Shown here piece by piece: positions 5,897 to 6,976 of a DNA stretch of 6,976 nucleotides. The stretch comes from Chloroflexota bacterium (GTDB taxonomy: Bacteria; Chloroflexota; Anaerolineae; B4-G1), in assembly GCA_003648125.1 (NCBI GenBank), contig QMOE01000117.1, positions 1 to 6,976 of the forward strand, given 5' to 3'. The notes under the pieces were generated by a model. It did no database searches. It worked only from the letters and a program-made list of their open reading frames with translations, and had not been told where the DNA came from. Made by a program: the position numbers and the translations under genes. Within the stretch, counting starts at the first letter, position 1, and each line of letters begins with the position of its first letter.

Positions 5897-5924
5897 GTAG
5901 AGCAACCACGAGGGTTGCCCCTAC
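5897..5924. repeat. GTAGGGGC-type imperfect hairpin repeat
   Basis: GTAGAGCAACC (5897-5907) and GGTTGCCCCTAC (5913-5924) form a stem of 6 bp plus 4 bp with a small internal bulge and a 5-base loop. It follows the stop of the zinc-ribbon gene by 11 bases on the minus strand. Its GTAG/CTAC ends match the arm at 71-82 and it resembles the 5080-5104 hairpin, so these may be one dispersed family. It has no T-run. Confidence 0.55.
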
Positions 5925-5935
5925 GCCGACACACG

Positions 5936-6736
5936 TTATTCTATCCAGTCCGGTTTGGGGCCGCGCGGCGCGCCGCAGGCGAGGCAATCTACCCGGTTGC
6001 CCTCGTCATCCCGGTACGCCCGGCCGCAAGATGGACAATGCGTCCAGGCTCGCTCGGCTTCCTCTCGTTTCCGCCGTGCCTCCTGATCTTTACGTCGCTC
6101 TTCCAGGTAGACCTCTTCAGCCGCTTTGCCCACGCGATCAATCACTTCCCATACCTGTTTGGGCAGTTGCAGGTCTTGAATGTCCTCGACCAGATCCTCG
6201 ACCCCCTCCATCACGTCGCCGGTCGTTTTGATCAGTCCCCCAATCCCCCGTCTCCTAAAAAGCAGCCGCTTCACCTGGTTCAGAGCGGTGCGCCCGATAG
6301 AGCCTAGCGCGCCTCTTTTGGCGTCCTGGTCGAGATTGCTCACCGTCACCGTCAATTCATCCGATGTTTCGAGCAGGGTCGCGGTCAGTGCGGGAAAAAA
6401 GTCGTAAGGCCGGCTGGCCTGGCTCTGCAGGATGGTGACTAGGATCGAATTACCGCTGCGGTCAATCTGGACGCGCGTATCATCATCTGCGATTTCAGAC
6501 TTGAGCGCGTCGGCGATTACCCTGGCCCGACATCCGGCGAACGTGATCGTATTGGGGTGCGGGGCCATCGCTCCACCGATCAGCCCGGCACCGAGTCCTG
6601 CTCCGGCCAGGATTTCTTCGGCAGCGCCGGGTTTGCTCGTCTCGGAGCTGGGTTTCGGCTCGTAGGTAAATCCTTTATCCAATCGCGCTTGCTCCTCTGC
6701 CATCCATTCTTCGAGGCTTTGCTCTTTATCCGACAA
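5936..6736 (-). CDS. Hypothetical protein with C-terminal zinc ribbon
   Basis: I do not recognise a named family for this 266-residue protein. The N-terminus is acidic (SLEEWMAEEQ). A Gly/Ala-rich hydrophobic stretch (about 40-57, including AGAGLGAGLIGGAM) may be a weak membrane or packing segment. Residues about 65-125 look like an alternating strand/helix domain. A charged helical stretch (about 200-228, EERRKDQEARRKREEAER) suggests a coiled coil. The C-terminus has CPSC (234-237) and CLAC (251-254), a four-cysteine zinc ribbon. The TTG at 6736 is chosen for a perfect AGGAGG five bases upstream. An in-frame ATG at 6784 lies only 12 bases from the -10 box and would be almost leaderless, giving 282 residues. 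A further TTG at 6808 lies inside the promoter spacer and is excluded. Stop codon to kinase start is 133 bases. A role in protein or nucleic-acid binding is only a guess from the zinc ribbon. Confidence 0.75.
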   Translation of the reverse strand: MSDKEQSLEEWMAEEQARLDKGFTYEPKPSSETSKPGAAEEILAGAGLGAGLIGGAMAPHPNTITFAGCRARVIADALKSEIADDDTRVQIDRSGNSILVTILQSQASRPYDFFPALTATLLETSDELTVTVSNLDQDAKRGALGSIGRTALNQVKRLLFRRRGIGGLIKTTGDVMEGVEDLVEDIQDLQLPKQVWEVIDRVGKAAEEVYLEERRKDQEARRKREEAERAWTHCPSCGRAYRDDEGNRVDCLACGAPRGPKPDWIE

Positions 6737-6741
6737 TTTCT

Positions 6742-6747
6742 CCTCCT
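6742..6747 (-). promoter_or_regulatory. Ribosome binding site favouring the TTG start at 6736
   Basis: AGGAGG on the minus strand, five bases before TTG 6736-6734. The upstream ATG at 6784 has no comparable site. The same purine-rich bases also encode an acidic run if translation starts earlier, so the choice is not certain. Confidence 0.5.
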
Positions 6748-6775
6748 CGTCCTCGCGCAAGGCGCGTTCACATGG

Positions 6776-6804
6776 TTGCTTCATCTGGCGAGAGTGAGTA
6801 TAAT
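6776..6804 (+). promoter_or_regulatory. Promoter of the amidohydrolase gene
   Basis: Plus strand: -35 TTGCTT (6776-6781), a 17-base spacer, and a perfect -10 TATAAT (6799-6804). The predicted start is near 6811, about 65 bases before the ATG at 6876. The -10 box overlaps that of the opposing promoter. Confidence 0.65.
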
Positions 6805-6825
6805 GCAATTTTGTATGGAAGTCAA
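6797..6825 (-). promoter_or_regulatory. Promoter of the zinc-ribbon gene
   Basis: Minus strand: -35 TTGACT (6825-6820), a 17-base spacer, and -10 TATACT (6802-6797), five of six matches in each box. The start would be near 6790, giving a leader of about 54 nt to the TTG at 6736 or about 6 nt to the ATG at 6784. This is the strongest-looking minus-strand promoter in the window and may also drive the kinase gene. Confidence 0.7.
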
Positions 6826-6862
6826 CGTCAGGCCATCTATTTCCATAACCGAGGGCGAAAAT

Positions 6863-6867
6863 GGAGG
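6863..6867 (+). promoter_or_regulatory. Ribosome binding site of the amidohydrolase
   Basis: GGAGG eight bases before the ATG at 6876. It overlaps an earlier in-frame ATG at 6861, which lacks its own good site, so 6876 is the preferred start. Confidence 0.65.
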
Positions 6868-6875
6868 ATCAAGAT

Positions 6876-6976
6876 ATGCTGGCTGATCAACTGTTGCTCA
6901 ATGGACGAATATATACGCTGGATGCCGAGCATCCTCGCGCCTCGGCGCTGGCTATTGCCAGGGAGCGCATCCTGGC
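6876..6976 (+). CDS. YtcJ-like metal-dependent amidohydrolase, 5' end only
   Basis: Only the first 33 codons are present; the gene runs off the right edge. The translation begins MLADQLLLNGRIYTLD, followed by a PRASALAIARERIL stretch. This is the typical opening beta-rich segment of YtcJ/AepA-type amidohydrolases (LLxNGxIYTxD...A.AIa...I). The metal-binding HxH and catalytic residues lie further on and are not in view, so activity and substrate cannot be judged. It has its own predicted promoter at 6776-6804 and is divergent from the zinc-ribbon gene. Confidence 0.7.
   Translation, partial: MLADQLLLNGRIYTLDAEHPRASALAIARERIL

Noticed and set aside
5803..5934. GTG start at 5934 extending the kinase by 44 residues
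   Set aside because: The extension is encoded by a hairpin repeat and low-similarity sequence, while a good ribosome binding site precedes the ATG at 5802.
6737..6808. TTG start at 6808 for the zinc-ribbon protein
   Set aside because: It lies between the -35 and -10 boxes of the gene's own promoter, so it would not be transcribed from it.
1..6976. CRISPR array, tRNA, insertion sequence or phage genes
   Set aside because: No regularly spaced repeats, no cloverleaf with the conserved tRNA words and no transposase or integrase motif were seen by eye.

Overview
The window looks like a moderately GC-rich bacterial chromosome, most plausibly Chloroflexota (Anaerolineae-like). This guess is tentative. 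It rests on gene style and on short intergenic hairpin repeats of the GTAGGGGC...GCCCCTAC kind, which I associate with that phylum. No rRNA, tRNA, CRISPR array, transposase or phage gene is visible.

Layout, left to right. Bases 1-230 are non-coding and hold degenerate repeat fragments. A plus-strand gene (308-1891) encodes a soluble response-regulator/GAF/histidine-kinase hybrid. It is separated from the convergent minus-strand genes by a perfect 17-bp inverted repeat (1905-1941) that probably serves as a terminator for both sides. Two tandem minus-strand paralogs follow (transcribed 4852 to 3425, then 3423 to 1951), with one base between them. Each has an N-terminal DapA/NAL-type class I aldolase barrel fused to a C-terminal formaldehyde-activating enzyme (Fae) domain. 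A 305-bp intergenic region carries their likely promoter, a leader of roughly 140 nt with a terminator-like hairpin, and repeat elements. Next come a deoxynucleoside kinase (5802 to 5158, minus), preceded by a possible short translationally coupled leader ORF, and an unrecognised protein with a C-terminal zinc ribbon (6736 to 5936, minus). A pair of overlapping divergent promoters (6776-6825) separates this from the start of a YtcJ-like amidohydrolase (6876 onward, plus), which runs off the window.

The main point of interest is the tandem DapA-Fae fusion pair. Fae condenses formaldehyde with tetrahydromethanopterin, and DapA-family enzymes are Schiff-base lyases and dehydratases that often release an aldehyde. 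The fusion therefore suggests an aldolase with a built-in formaldehyde trap, comparable in logic to the archaeal Fae-Hps fusions. The downstream copy keeps the conserved Fae histidine (AHIDL motif, His348). The upstream copy has Gln at that place and has lost other Fae motifs, so one subunit may be catalytic for C1 transfer and the other structural, regulatory or altered in specificity. Neither barrel has the arginine that marks true dihydrodipicolinate synthase, so a plain dapA label would mislead. No other C1-pathway gene is in the window, so the pathway is an inference.
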